Source: Chlorogloeopsis sp. ULAP01
GTDB taxonomy: Bacteria; Cyanobacteriota; Cyanobacteriia; Cyanobacteriales; Nostocaceae
DNA: 64,000 nucleotides
Assembly (NCBI RefSeq): GCF_030381805.1
Contig: NZ_JAUDRH010000002.1
Coordinates: forward strand, 434,001-498,000
Reading direction: 5' to 3'
Shown here: positions 45,662 to 54,163 of the stretch, in pieces
Position numbering within the stretch: position 1 is the stretch's first letter
Layout: every line of letters begins with the position of its first letter
Notes under the pieces: generated by a model
Told to the model about the DNA's origin: nothing
The model's input: the letters and a program-made list of their open reading frames with translations, nothing else
Databases searched by the model: none
Made by a program: the position numbers and the translations under genes

Positions 45662-46396
45662 ATGGATGTTAAGCCTATGCAAACTATTTCTTGGAAAACT
45701 GGATTTCTTGCATTTGCTTCTGTAGCGATCGCATCTCTAACAGGCGGTGTATTAACAGCCTGTTCTACAACTGCTTCCCAAAACCAAAGCCAGATACCCA
45801 ACACTACTACGACTGCCACTGATGCTAGCGGCAGGCAACATATGAATCATGACAGTATGCATCATGGTCATGGTATGAACCATAACATGGTAATGGATTT
45901 AGGCCCGGCTGATGCTAATTATGATTTGTACTTTATTGATGCAATGATTCCCCATCATCAGGGAGCAGTAGAAATGGCACAGGAAGCACAGCAAAAATCC
46001 AAACGCCCTGAAATCAAAAAGCTAGCCGACGAAATCATCAAAGCCCAGAACCAAGAAATTACTCAGATGAAACAGTGGCGCACAGCCTGGTATCCCAACG
46101 TTGGAAATAAACCAATGGCTTACGATACCCAACAAAGAAAGACGGTAGAAATGTCATCACAGCAAATAAAAGACATGATGATGAGTACAAACTTGGGTGC
46201 TGCCGATCAAGAATTTGACTTGCGCTTTATCAATGCAATGATTCCTCACCATGAAGCTGCTGTGACTATGGCTAAAGATACCTTACAAAAGTCTCAGCGT
46301 TCTGAAATTAAGAAATTGGCTCAAAATATTATCAGTTCGCAAGATGCAGAGATTAACCAAATGAAGCAGTGGAGAAAAGCTTGGTACAACCAGTAA
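45662..46396 (+). CDS. DUF305 lipoprotein with two DUF305 domains (first copy)
   Basis: 244 residues. The lipobox LTAC (Cys34) marks a lipoprotein. A Met/His-rich stretch (HMNHDSMHHGHGMNHNM, residues 60-76) looks metal-binding. Two DUF305 units follow, each with FI(D/N)AMIPHH and a C-terminal QMKQWR-AWY. DUF305 is a ferritin-like helical family often encoded next to copper genes. The MIPHH motifs are candidate metal sites. The start may be ATG 45662 or the internal ATG at 45677. Both an OmpR-type direct repeat and a MerR-type palindrome lie upstream. Confidence 0.88.
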   Translation: MDVKPMQTISWKTGFLAFASVAIASLTGGVLTACSTTASQNQSQIPNTTTTATDASGRQHMNHDSMHHGHGMNHNMVMDLGPADANYDLYFIDAMIPHHQGAVEMAQEAQQKSKRPEIKKLADEIIKAQNQEITQMKQWRTAWYPNVGNKPMAYDTQQRKTVEMSSQQIKDMMMSTNLGAADQEFDLRFINAMIPHHEAAVTMAKDTLQKSQRSEIKKLAQNIISSQDAEINQMKQWRKAWYNQ

Positions 46397-46409
46397 AACC
46401 AAGCATATA

Positions 46410-46462
46410 GCCGACACCTTAAATGGTGCCGCTACACAGACAAAGCCTGCCTTTGCAGGCTT
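46410..46462 (+). repeat. Dispersed palindromic (REP-like) element, copy 3
   Basis: GCCGACACCTTAAATGGTGC, CGCTACACAGACAAAGCCTG, then CCTTTGCAGGC. It follows the DUF305 stop by 13 bases. Confidence 0.7.
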
Positions 46463-46547
46463 AGTTCTGATAGTCTCAGGTTTTAGCCTGTAGGCTTGAG
46501 TGAAGTGTATTGAGTTCTAGAGTGATTTTGAGAGTGATCGCAACTCA

Positions 46548-46565
46548 ATTTCATCTTAATTTCAT
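46548..46565 (+). promoter_or_regulatory. OmpR-type direct repeat, site C
   Basis: ATTTCAT-CTTA-ATTTCAT followed by TTCTCAGTGAAACATTAG, 207 bases upstream of the RND adaptor gene. Confidence 0.65.
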
Positions 46566-46622
46566 TTCTCAGTGAAACATTAGTAGAAGAGTATTTTTAA
46601 ATCCAATACCTTTGCCAAAATC

Positions 46623-46674
46623 TAACACCCTAGAAGGGTGTCGCTATACGGACAAAGGCTGCGGAGGCAGCCTG
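46623..46674 (+). repeat. Dispersed palindromic (REP-like) element, copy 4
   Basis: TAACACCCTAGAAGGGTGTC, GCTATACGGACAAAGGCTGC, then GGAGGCAGCCTG. Located between site C and the RND adaptor gene, so it is probably part of the transcript leader. Confidence 0.7.
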
Positions 46675-46771
46675 TAAGAATTACAGCCCATGGAGATGGG
46701 CTTTGTTTGTGTAGCCTCAGGCTTCCAGCCTGTGGGCGTTTCTCTCTGTATTCAAGGAATTTTGAAGCGCG

Positions 46772-48421
46772 ATGTCTAACTCTGTGCGTTCCCAACCACC
46801 TATATTAATTAGTTGTGTTTCTGGTACATTAGCAAGCCTGCTGTTACTAGCAACTCCCACAATTGTTATGGCACACGCCGGGCATGGAGATGAATTTCAT
46901 CAAGGAAACCAAGCCACTCCAACTACTAACTCAATTAAAGTTGATGCCCAAACAGCGCAACGGTTGGGAATTAAAATTGAGCCAGTCAAACGTCAGCGCC
47001 TCGCAGTTGGCATTAAAACCACCGGGCAAATTGAAACTCTCCCCAACCAAAAAGTAGAAGTAACAACTCCTATTTCTGGAGCGAAAGTAGTTGAATTATT
47101 GGTAGAACCTGGTGTATCAGTAAAAAAAGGTCAACCCCTTGCTGTTTTAACTAGCCCTGATTTAGTGACACTGCGAGTTGAATCACAAGAAAAACTAGCA
47201 CAAGCTCAAGCTGACTTACAACAAGCACAAGCAGACTTAAGATTAGCTCAACAAAACTACGATCGCTATCAACAAATAGCTGACTCTGAAATTGCTCAAG
47301 CCCAAAGCCAAGTCTCATTTGCCCAAGAAAAGTATGACAAAGACAAGCAGTTAACCGATGCTGGTGCTTTGCCTCGTCGCAATGCCCTTGAATCCCAAAC
47401 TCAATTAGCCCAAGCAAAAGCCGAACTAACCAAAGCCAATAGTCGCCGCGATGTCATCGAGGCAGAAAATCAACTCAAACGCGCTCAAGCAGGGGTGGAA
47501 GTAGCAAAAAAACGTATAAGTCTCAGCAATACTACTTATGAAACGCGCCTGCAACAATTGGGAAATAGCGCTAATGCGAAGGGACTAGTGACGGTAACGG
47601 CTCCGATTTCCGGTAAAGTTGCTGACAGAGAAATAACTATCGGTCAATCCTTTGAGGATGCAGGTGGCAAGCTCATGACAATCGTGAATGATAGTCGAGT
47701 TTTTGCTACAGCTAATATTTATGAAAAAGATTTAGATAAGGTAAGAACTGGTCAGAGAATTAGGCTAAAAGTTGCTAGTATGCCTGAGCGTACCTTTTCT
47801 GGACGAATTTCCCGAATTGGTGCAGTAGTAGAAGCAGAAACGCGAGTTGTATCAGTACAAGCAGAAATTAATAATATAGGTGGGCAACTCAAACCGGGAA
47901 TGTTTGCAGAGCTTGAAGTTATGACAAATCAAGCATCAGACGCTCAGTTGGTGATTCCTAGTTCAGCTGTAGTTGATGTAAATGGTAAAAAAACTGTCTA
48001 CGTGCAAAATGGTAATGCTTACCAACCGATTGAAGTCAGCTTAGGGCAAACTTCCGGAGACTTAATTGAGGTAAAGACTGGTTTATTTGAGGGAGATTTA
48101 ATAGTTACTCAGCGTGCGCCCCAACTTTATGCACAATCATTGCGGGGTGGTGCTAAGACAACAGATACAACAAAAGAAACTCCTGCACAGGCAACTGAAG
48201 TTAAAACATCTAGCTTACCAGTACCGCTGTGGTTGCTAGGAGTAGGTGGAGGAGGTGTGATCGCTACCATTGCTTTCATGGCTGGTGTTTACATCACAAG
48301 TCGTCGCAATCAGTCGCAGCAGCTAGTACTAATAGGCAGTTCGTCGGAGTTAGATACTTCTGCTCGTGATACAGAAACTCATCACATTTCCAAAAATTCG
48401 ACCACAGATGGACACCGATAA
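46772..48421 (+). CDS. RND efflux periplasmic adaptor (CusB/CzcB-like)
   Basis: 549 residues. A signal segment ends near MAHAGHGDEFHQ, leaving a His-rich head likely to bind metal. Membrane-fusion-protein modules follow: the first lipoyl half at VTTPISGAKVVELLVEPGVS, a long helical hairpin with AQAQADLQQAQADL repeats, the second lipoyl half at VTAPISGKVADREITIGQSF, then a beta barrel and membrane-proximal region. Unusually, a C-terminal membrane span (about residues 485-510, LWLLGVGGGGVIATIAFMAG) and a polar tail follow. The last codons fall in a dispersed repeat (ACCACAGATGGACACCGATA). Co-directional with the pump gene 34 bases on. Confidence 0.88.
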   Translation: MSNSVRSQPPILISCVSGTLASLLLLATPTIVMAHAGHGDEFHQGNQATPTTNSIKVDAQTAQRLGIKIEPVKRQRLAVGIKTTGQIETLPNQKVEVTTPISGAKVVELLVEPGVSVKKGQPLAVLTSPDLVTLRVESQEKLAQAQADLQQAQADLRLAQQNYDRYQQIADSEIAQAQSQVSFAQEKYDKDKQLTDAGALPRRNALESQTQLAQAKAELTKANSRRDVIEAENQLKRAQAGVEVAKKRISLSNTTYETRLQQLGNSANAKGLVTVTAPISGKVADREITIGQSFEDAGGKLMTIVNDSRVFATANIYEKDLDKVRTGQRIRLKVASMPERTFSGRISRIGAVVEAETRVVSVQAEINNIGGQLKPGMFAELEVMTNQASDAQLVIPSSAVVDVNGKKTVYVQNGNAYQPIEVSLGQTSGDLIEVKTGLFEGDLIVTQRAPQLYAQSLRGGAKTTDTTKETPAQATEVKTSSLPVPLWLLGVGGGGVIATIAFMAGVYITSRRNQSQQLVLIGSSSELDTSARDTETHHISKNSTTDGHR

Positions 48422-48455
48422 ACACCGATAGGCACTATCTTAAATTGAACTAAAT

Positions 48456-51400
48456 ATGTTAAATGCTATTCTCAAGTGGTCGATTGTCCAACGTTGGATA
48501 GTGGTGCTAGGAGCTATTGTTGTTACCTTTTTGGGTGTGTATAACCTTACCCAGATGCCCCTAGATGTCTTTCCTGATTTTGCCCCACCCCAAGTAGAAA
48601 TTCAAACCGAAGCTCCAGGACTTGCTCCGGAAGAAGTCGAGTCTTTAATTACTTTACCAATAGAAAGTGCAGTTAATGGTACGCCAGGAGTAGAAACGGT
48701 GCGTTCTTCCTCAGCAGTTGGTATTTCTGTTGTGAAGGTGATTTTTAAATGGGGAACTAATGTTTATCAAGCGCGGCAATTAGTGACAGAACGGTTGCAA
48801 CAGGCGCTGCAAAAACTACCAGAAGGTGTGGAAAACCCGCAAATTTCCCCGATTTCTTCTCCTATTGGTACGGTTGTGCAATATGCTTTCACTACCGAAA
48901 CAACTCCAATGATGGAAGTGCGGCGTTTGGTTGATCGAGATATTACCAACCGACTGCTAGCTGTACCGGGTGTTTCTCAGGTGATTGCCTATGGTGGTGA
49001 TGTTCGCCAGTATCAGGTTTTAGTCGATCCAGCCAAGCTCAAGGCTTTTAATGTCACCCTCGAAGAAGTAACAGCAGCAGCCAGAGGTGCAAATGTTAAT
49101 GCTGCGGGTGGCTTTTTGATTAATCCCGATCAAGAAATTGTGATTCGTGGAGTAGGGCGTATAGATTCAATTGAGCAACTGGGAAATTCCGCGATCGCAG
49201 CTCGCAATGGTACGCCGATTCTACTCAAAGATATTGCTGATGTGCGCATTGGTGCAGCCCTCAAGCGTGGAGATGGCAGTTTAAACGGTCAAAGGGCGAT
49301 CGTAGTGATGGTTAACAAGCAACCCCAATATGATACTCCGACTGTCACACGAGCGATCGAAAGGGCAATGGAAGAGGTAAAAGCTGGTTTGCCCAAAGAT
49401 GTCAAAGTTATAGAAACTTTTCGCCAAAATAATTTTATTGATGCAGCGATTGAAAATGTTACCAGTTCTCTACGTGATGGTACTATCATCGTTTCGATTA
49501 TCCTGCTGATGTTTTTGATGAACTGGCGCACCGCAGTTATTACCCTTAGTGCCATTCCTTTGTCAGTTTTAATTGGGATGATGATTTTGGGCTGGTTTGG
49601 TCAAGGTATTAATACTATGACACTAGGGGGTTTAGCTGTAGCCATTGGTTCGGTAGTCGATGACTCTATCGTCGATATGGAAAATTGCTACCGAGGTTTG
49701 CGCAAGAACCAAGCAGCAAGCAATCCAGTACATCCCTTCAAAGTTGTCTATGATACTTCAGTAGAAGTCAGAGTTAGTGTAATTTTTTCTACTATAATTA
49801 TTGCCGTTGTCTTTGCGCCGATTTTCTCACTGACAGGCGTGGAAGGTCGGATATTTGCACCGATGGGAGTTGCCTACTTAGTGTCAATTTTTGCTTCTAC
49901 TTTTGTAGCAATGACCCTTTCCCCTGCGTTGTGCGCGATTTTATTAGCAAATAGACGCTTACCTGCGGATGACACTTGGGTGAGTGCTTTATCGCAAAGA
50001 TTTTATCGACCAATGTTACATTTTTCGATTCGCTTCCCTACAATTATTTTGGCGGTGGCGGGGGCATCTTTAGTAGCATCTTTGGTTATTCTCCCAAGTT
50101 TGGGGCGAGTATTTTTGCCTGAGTTCCAAGAACCTTCGTTAGTAAACGCAGTTCTGCTTTATCCAGGCAGTTCCCTAGAAGCAACCAATCAAGTTGGATT
50201 TGTGATGCAGGATGCTCTCAAAAATGATAAACGATTTAAATCAGTGCAGTTAAGATCTGGACGCGCTCCTGGTGATGCAGATGCAGGTGGAGTTAACTTA
50301 GGACATTTAGATGTAGAACTGAGTACAGAGGGATTGAAAGATAGGGAAGGAAGTATTGAGAAACTACGAGCCGAATTTGCGAAAATACCCGGAGTTGCAC
50401 CGAATATCGGCGGTTTTATTTCTCACCGCATGGATGAAGTTTTATCTGGCGTGAGGAGTGCGATCGCAATCAAAATTTTCGGTCCCGATTTGGAAGAATT
50501 ACGCCGTTTGGGGGCAGAAGTTCAAACAGCAGTAAGTAATATTTCCGGGCTTGTAGACTTACAACTCGAACCCCAAGTCCCAATTAAACAGTTGCAAATT
50601 AATTTTAACCGAGAAGCAGCAGCTCGCTATGGCTTAACTGTCGGTAATTTGACTGAGATGGTAGAAACTGCTCTCAATGGCAGAGTAGTATCTCAGGTTC
50701 TCAAAGAGCAGCAATTGTTTGACTTGGTGGTTTGGTTAAAAGAAGATGCTCGCAATAACTTAGATATTATCCGCAACTTACTAGTAGATACTCCTACAGG
50801 TCAAAAAATTCCTCTCGCTCAAGTCGCCAGTATAGACTACGGAACTGGCCCCAACACAATTAACCGGGAAAATGTTTCTCGCCTCATTGTAGTGTCTGCA
50901 AACGTATCAGGTCGAGATTTAGGTTCTGTAGTAGATGAAATTCAAGCCCAAGTCAAAAACTCAGTAAAACTACCCACAGGTTACTTTATTCAATACGGCG
51001 GTCAGTTTGAATCAGAACAACGAGCTACTCATAATTTACTGGTATTTGGAGGACTGGCAATTGTCATCATTAGTATATTAATGTACTTTGCCGTCAATTC
51101 TGTTGCAGCGATGTTGATGATTATGATTAACTTACCTCTGGCAGTAGTAGGGGGAATATTTTCGATTGCGATCGCAGGTGGAATCGTCTCCGTAGCTTCA
51201 TTAGTCGGCTTTATCACCCTTTTTGGCGTAGCGACACGCAACGGCTTGCTGCTAGTAGACAATTACAACAACAAGCTGGCGCAGGGGATGACTTTACGGG
51301 AAGTAATTTTTGAGGGATCGATGGAGCGCTTGGTAGCTATTTTAATGACGGCTCTCACCTCCGCTTTGGGAATGGTTCCTCTAGTCATTGGTACGGGTGC

Positions 51401-51536
51401 GGGTAAGGAAATTTTGCAACCTTTGGCAGTGGTAGTACTGGGCGGGTTGTTTACTTCTACTGCTTTAACATTATTAGTTTTACCTGCTTTATACGCCAAG
51501 TTTGGCAAGTTGTTAATGCCAAAACAACTATCCTAA
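48456..51536 (+). CDS. Heavy-metal RND efflux pump (CusA/CzcA-like)
   Basis: 1026 residues, a trimeric inner-membrane proton antiporter. The N-terminus has MLNAILKWSIVQRWIVVLGA and FPDFAPPQVEIQTEAPGLAP. TM4 carries the charged motif VVDDSIVDMENC, the proton-relay region whose acidic pattern identifies metal pumps. The second large periplasmic loop contains KIFGPDLEELRRLGAEVQTA. Length is normal. It exports metal (Cu, Ag, Ni, Co or Zn class) with the adaptor just upstream. Cu is favoured by context (Csp-like, DUF305 and DUF411 neighbours), but this is inference. Confidence 0.92.
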   Translation: MLNAILKWSIVQRWIVVLGAIVVTFLGVYNLTQMPLDVFPDFAPPQVEIQTEAPGLAPEEVESLITLPIESAVNGTPGVETVRSSSAVGISVVKVIFKWGTNVYQARQLVTERLQQALQKLPEGVENPQISPISSPIGTVVQYAFTTETTPMMEVRRLVDRDITNRLLAVPGVSQVIAYGGDVRQYQVLVDPAKLKAFNVTLEEVTAAARGANVNAAGGFLINPDQEIVIRGVGRIDSIEQLGNSAIAARNGTPILLKDIADVRIGAALKRGDGSLNGQRAIVVMVNKQPQYDTPTVTRAIERAMEEVKAGLPKDVKVIETFRQNNFIDAAIENVTSSLRDGTIIVSIILLMFLMNWRTAVITLSAIPLSVLIGMMILGWFGQGINTMTLGGLAVAIGSVVDDSIVDMENCYRGLRKNQAASNPVHPFKVVYDTSVEVRVSVIFSTIIIAVVFAPIFSLTGVEGRIFAPMGVAYLVSIFASTFVAMTLSPALCAILLANRRLPADDTWVSALSQRFYRPMLHFSIRFPTIILAVAGASLVASLVILPSLGRVFLPEFQEPSLVNAVLLYPGSSLEATNQVGFVMQDALKNDKRFKSVQLRSGRAPGDADAGGVNLGHLDVELSTEGLKDREGSIEKLRAEFAKIPGVAPNIGGFISHRMDEVLSGVRSAIAIKIFGPDLEELRRLGAEVQTAVSNISGLVDLQLEPQVPIKQLQINFNREAAARYGLTVGNLTEMVETALNGRVVSQVLKEQQLFDLVVWLKEDARNNLDIIRNLLVDTPTGQKIPLAQVASIDYGTGPNTINRENVSRLIVVSANVSGRDLGSVVDEIQAQVKNSVKLPTGYFIQYGGQFESEQRATHNLLVFGGLAIVIISILMYFAVNSVAAMLMIMINLPLAVVGGIFSIAIAGGIVSVASLVGFITLFGVATRNGLLLVDNYNNKLAQGMTLREVIFEGSMERLVAILMTALTSALGMVPLVIGTGAGKEILQPLAVVVLGGLFTSTALTLLVLPALYAKFGKLLMPKQLS

Positions 51537-51815
51537 ATTGACCATCTCATATCTTAAAATTTATTTCCCTCAGCGTTCCTCTGCGCTTCCCTCAGCGTCC
51601 CTTTGCGTTTAAAAATATCACACAAATCAATATTTTTAAATGAAAATCTATTGTAAAATTGTGCCTGATGTACTCAGTACCAGATATTAAAATCATTAGC
51701 AATAATTGAGTTGATTCTCCATTTACTGGAGAGTTTAAACTCGAAGAACTAGTTTGGAAATATGAGCAATATCAAATCATCATTATTCACAAAAAATTAG
51801 TGTAGGATTTTGACA
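51537..51815. promoter_or_regulatory. Intergenic with MerR-type palindrome upstream of DUF411 gene
   Basis: TTGATT (51711-51716), then CTCCATTTACTGGAG (51717-51731, arms CTCCA/TGGAG), then TAAACT (51736-51741) at 19-bp spacing. The arrangement matches that at 45610. A separate CCTCAGCG/CTTCCCTCAGCG repeat lies at about 51570-51605. Confidence 0.6.
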
Positions 51816-52418
51816 ATGAAAAAACATTTATCTAACTGGATGAATAAATTCTCTCGCCCTTTTATCGCAATAATAATTACTACTGGAATTTTAGTCACTT
51901 CTTATGCAACAGTTGCTGAGGTGAGCAAAGCAGATAATGTTAAATTGAGCAATAATTTACAAACAGTAGCCAGCAATTCTCAATTAATTTCCACCACAAG
52001 TATCTGGCATAAAGAAACTGAACCTTACTCAGATAAGCGAGAAATTACAGTTTATCGCAGTCCGGCTTGTGGCTGCTGTGGAGCCTGGATTGAGCATATG
52101 CAAAAGCACGGGTTTAAAATTAAAGCAGATATTAAAACTGACGAGATGGAGGCAATTAAGCAAAAGTACAACTTGCCTCAAGATTTAGCATCTTGTCATA
52201 CGGCAATTATTGATGGCTATGTGATGGAAGGACACATCCCTGCCGATGATATTAAACGTTTTCTCAAACAAAAGCCCAAGTTTGTAGGTTTAGCCGTACC
52301 GGGGATGCTTGTAGGAACGCCAGGGATGGAATCAGGTAATAGAAAACAGCCGTTTTCAATTGTAGCGTTTGATAAAAAAGGTGAAGTGGAAGTTTTTAAA
52401 GAGTATCAAAATTACTAA
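51816..52418 (+). CDS. DUF411 metal-associated protein
   Basis: 200 residues. A membrane anchor or signal (PFIAIIITTGILVTSYATVA) is followed by the DUF411 domain with the CxCC motif at Cys85, Cys87 and Cys88 (SPACGCCGAWIEHMQKHGF), then SCHTAIIDGYVMEGHIP and GLAVPGMLVGTPGME. DUF411 genes sit beside copper-resistance genes in many bacteria and are thought to bind copper in the periplasm. I used ATG 51816 rather than TTG 51810. It is followed at 69 bases by a lipoprotein gene. Confidence 0.88.
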   Translation: MKKHLSNWMNKFSRPFIAIIITTGILVTSYATVAEVSKADNVKLSNNLQTVASNSQLISTTSIWHKETEPYSDKREITVYRSPACGCCGAWIEHMQKHGFKIKADIKTDEMEAIKQKYNLPQDLASCHTAIIDGYVMEGHIPADDIKRFLKQKPKFVGLAVPGMLVGTPGMESGNRKQPFSIVAFDKKGEVEVFKEYQNY

Positions 52419-52487
52419 GTTCGAGTTTCCAGATTTTTTGCTAAAAACTGTGGTTCACCTTATCTAAATTAAAATTAAATTGTTCAG

Positions 52488-53000
52488 ATGAAGAATTATT
52501 TAATGCAATATCTGAATTTCAGTTTTGTACTCTTGGCAAGTGTTGGACTAATTTTTTTAGGCGCTTGTAGTAACAGCAATCAAACTGCTAGTACAGATAA
52601 AAATACTTCAGTAACCTCTAATTCCAGTTCTGGATCGCCAACCGCTTCTGCTTCACCTACAGCTAAAATAAATAACGAACATGGTGCATCAAAAGGCGGT
52701 CAAGTTGTAGAAACAGGAGCTTATCATTTAGAATTTGTACCTGAAAAAGATGCGAATGGAACTCATATGGATTTGTATCTGCTTAGAGGAGACAATCACG
52801 AAACAGTTCCTAACGCTAAAGTAACAGCTCAAGTTCAGCTACCTGATGGCAAACAAAAGAATGTCCCTTTCAATTATGATGCTAGCGGTAAACACTACAC
52901 AGGCTTGTTATCAGAAAAAGCAACTGGACAGTATCAAGTGAAAGTTACTGCCGATGTTGGTGGTAAAAAGATAGATGGTCGTTTTAGCTTCAATCAATAA
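52488..53000 (+). CDS. Small lipoprotein, metal-locus associated, function unknown
   Basis: 170 residues. The lipobox FLGAC (Cys27) is followed by a Ser/Thr-rich linker (to residue 63) and a beta-rich domain: GGQVVETGAYHLEFVPE, HMDLYLLRGDN, VTAQVQLPDGKQKNVPFNYD, GLLSEKATGQYQVKVTADVG. The GG-QVVE-G-YHLEFV opening resembles periplasmic copper-locus beta-sandwich domains, but I cannot name the family. It lies in one unit with DUF411. Confidence 0.7.
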   Translation: MKNYLMQYLNFSFVLLASVGLIFLGACSNSNQTASTDKNTSVTSNSSSGSPTASASPTAKINNEHGASKGGQVVETGAYHLEFVPEKDANGTHMDLYLLRGDNHETVPNAKVTAQVQLPDGKQKNVPFNYDASGKHYTGLLSEKATGQYQVKVTADVGGKKIDGRFSFNQ

Positions 53001-53049
53001 TATATAAAAATTGGCGTTGCTGAATCTGGAATTGAATTTATCTCACGCA

Positions 53050-53100
53050 CCAGACGCGTTAGACGCCCGAAAGGCGGCTTCCCGGAGGGTAGGCGCAGAG
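53050..53100. repeat. GC-rich dispersed element
   Basis: CAGACGCGTTAGACGCCCGA, then GGCGGCTTCCCGGAGGGTAG. It is related to elements near 26443 and 43515. Confidence 0.55.
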
Positions 53101-53208
53101 AGTAAGAGCAAGAGTAAGAGTTTCAAGGTACTTCTATTCTGCAATGCCTAAAAATCTATTTTAATTTTAAGAGTAGTTTTCTTTGCGATCGCATTGTAAA
53201 CAAATAAT

Positions 53209-53226
53209 ATTTCATCTTGATTTCAT
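53209..53226 (+). promoter_or_regulatory. OmpR-type direct repeat, site D
   Basis: ATTTCAT-CTTG-ATTTCAT followed by TCGTGAATGAAAAACTAATA. It lies upstream of the DUF305/regulator/kinase unit, so the two-component system may control its own genes. Confidence 0.65.
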
Positions 53227-53318
53227 TCGTGAATGAAAAACTAATAATATGGGCTTTTGTAAAAGGAATAACTCCAATAGATCAAGCCTAATAAGTAAAG
53301 TTTTGTTGCTATGATTAG

Positions 53319-53340
53319 ACTCTCCATTTGAGTAGAGAGT
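53319..53340 (+). promoter_or_regulatory. MerR-type palindrome upstream of second DUF305 gene
   Basis: A 22-bp element with arms ACTCTC and GAGAGT around CATTTGAGTA, of the size and composition of ZntR/CueR sites. A TTGACA follows immediately at 53340-53345, so the geometry relative to the promoter is less clear than at 45610. Confidence 0.5.
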
Positions 53341-53478
53341 TGACAATTAAAGTTAAGTAGTAAAGAACAAAATTAGAGAGAAATAGAACTATTTCCTCAC
53401 AAGTTGCTCACAATATGTAGTTAACGTTCATGATAGAAACAAAATATTTAGTCTTCAGTCTTTAAAAAAGGTGAAGAG

Positions 53479-54126
53479 ATGAAAAGCAGAAATTTGATTT
53501 ATAGTCTGATAGGATTATTGAGCAGTAGTACTCTCGTAGAATTATTAATAATAAATAACACGCAAGCTCAGTCCCCAAATTCACAACATAATACTCATCA
53601 CCCATCTACTCAAACTACCCTTCGGCAAAGAGGGATGATGATGGGTGCAGTCGATCAACATTTCATTGAAATGATGATTCCCCACCATCAGCAAGCAGTG
53701 GAGATGGCTAATCTAGCTTTAACGCGTGCTAAACATCTAGAAACAAAAAAACTAGCTCAAGCTATTAAAACAGAGCAAGCCCGTGAAATTCAACAAATGC
53801 GAACTTGGTACAAAGCATGGTACGGCAAAGAAGTGCCTGCTACCTCAATGTCTGGTATGGGAATGAAAATGCCCATGCATCATGACATGAGGGGCATGGA
53901 TGTAGATTTAGAAGCCTTGAAAAATGCTCCAGATTTTGATCGAGAATTTATCAGCCAAATGATTCCCCATCACCAGATGGCTGTGATGATGGCACAGATG
54001 ATGATTAAGAGTGGTACACGCCCTGAACTTCGCAACTTAGCTCAATCTATGATTAAAACACAAACGGCTGAAATTGCCCAGATGCGGCAATGGTATCAAG
54101 CTTGGTATCAGCCTGCTGCTAGATAA
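53479..54126 (+). CDS. DUF305 protein with two DUF305 domains (second copy)
   Basis: 215 residues. A signal-like N-terminus (IYSLIGLLSSSTLVELLIIN), then two DUF305 units each with MIPHH (FIEMMIPHHQQAVEMA and FISQMIPHHQMAVMMA) and a QM-x-W-AWY end, separated by a Met/His-rich linker (MSGMGMKMPMHHDMRGM). The Met/His richness suggests periplasmic Cu binding. Unlike the first DUF305 protein it lacks a clear lipobox. It precedes the response-regulator gene by 37 bases and probably shares its transcript. Confidence 0.87.
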   Translation: MKSRNLIYSLIGLLSSSTLVELLIINNTQAQSPNSQHNTHHPSTQTTLRQRGMMMGAVDQHFIEMMIPHHQQAVEMANLALTRAKHLETKKLAQAIKTEQAREIQQMRTWYKAWYGKEVPATSMSGMGMKMPMHHDMRGMDVDLEALKNAPDFDREFISQMIPHHQMAVMMAQMMIKSGTRPELRNLAQSMIKTQTAEIAQMRQWYQAWYQPAAR

Positions 54127-54163
54127 AGTCAACAATGATTTGTTTGGTTTAGAGCAATTTTTT

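Noticed and set aside
54074..54163. Upstream extension of the response regulator
   Set aside because: The 30 extra codons overlap the DUF305 gene in another frame and do not fit receiver domains; the start at 54164 matches the family.
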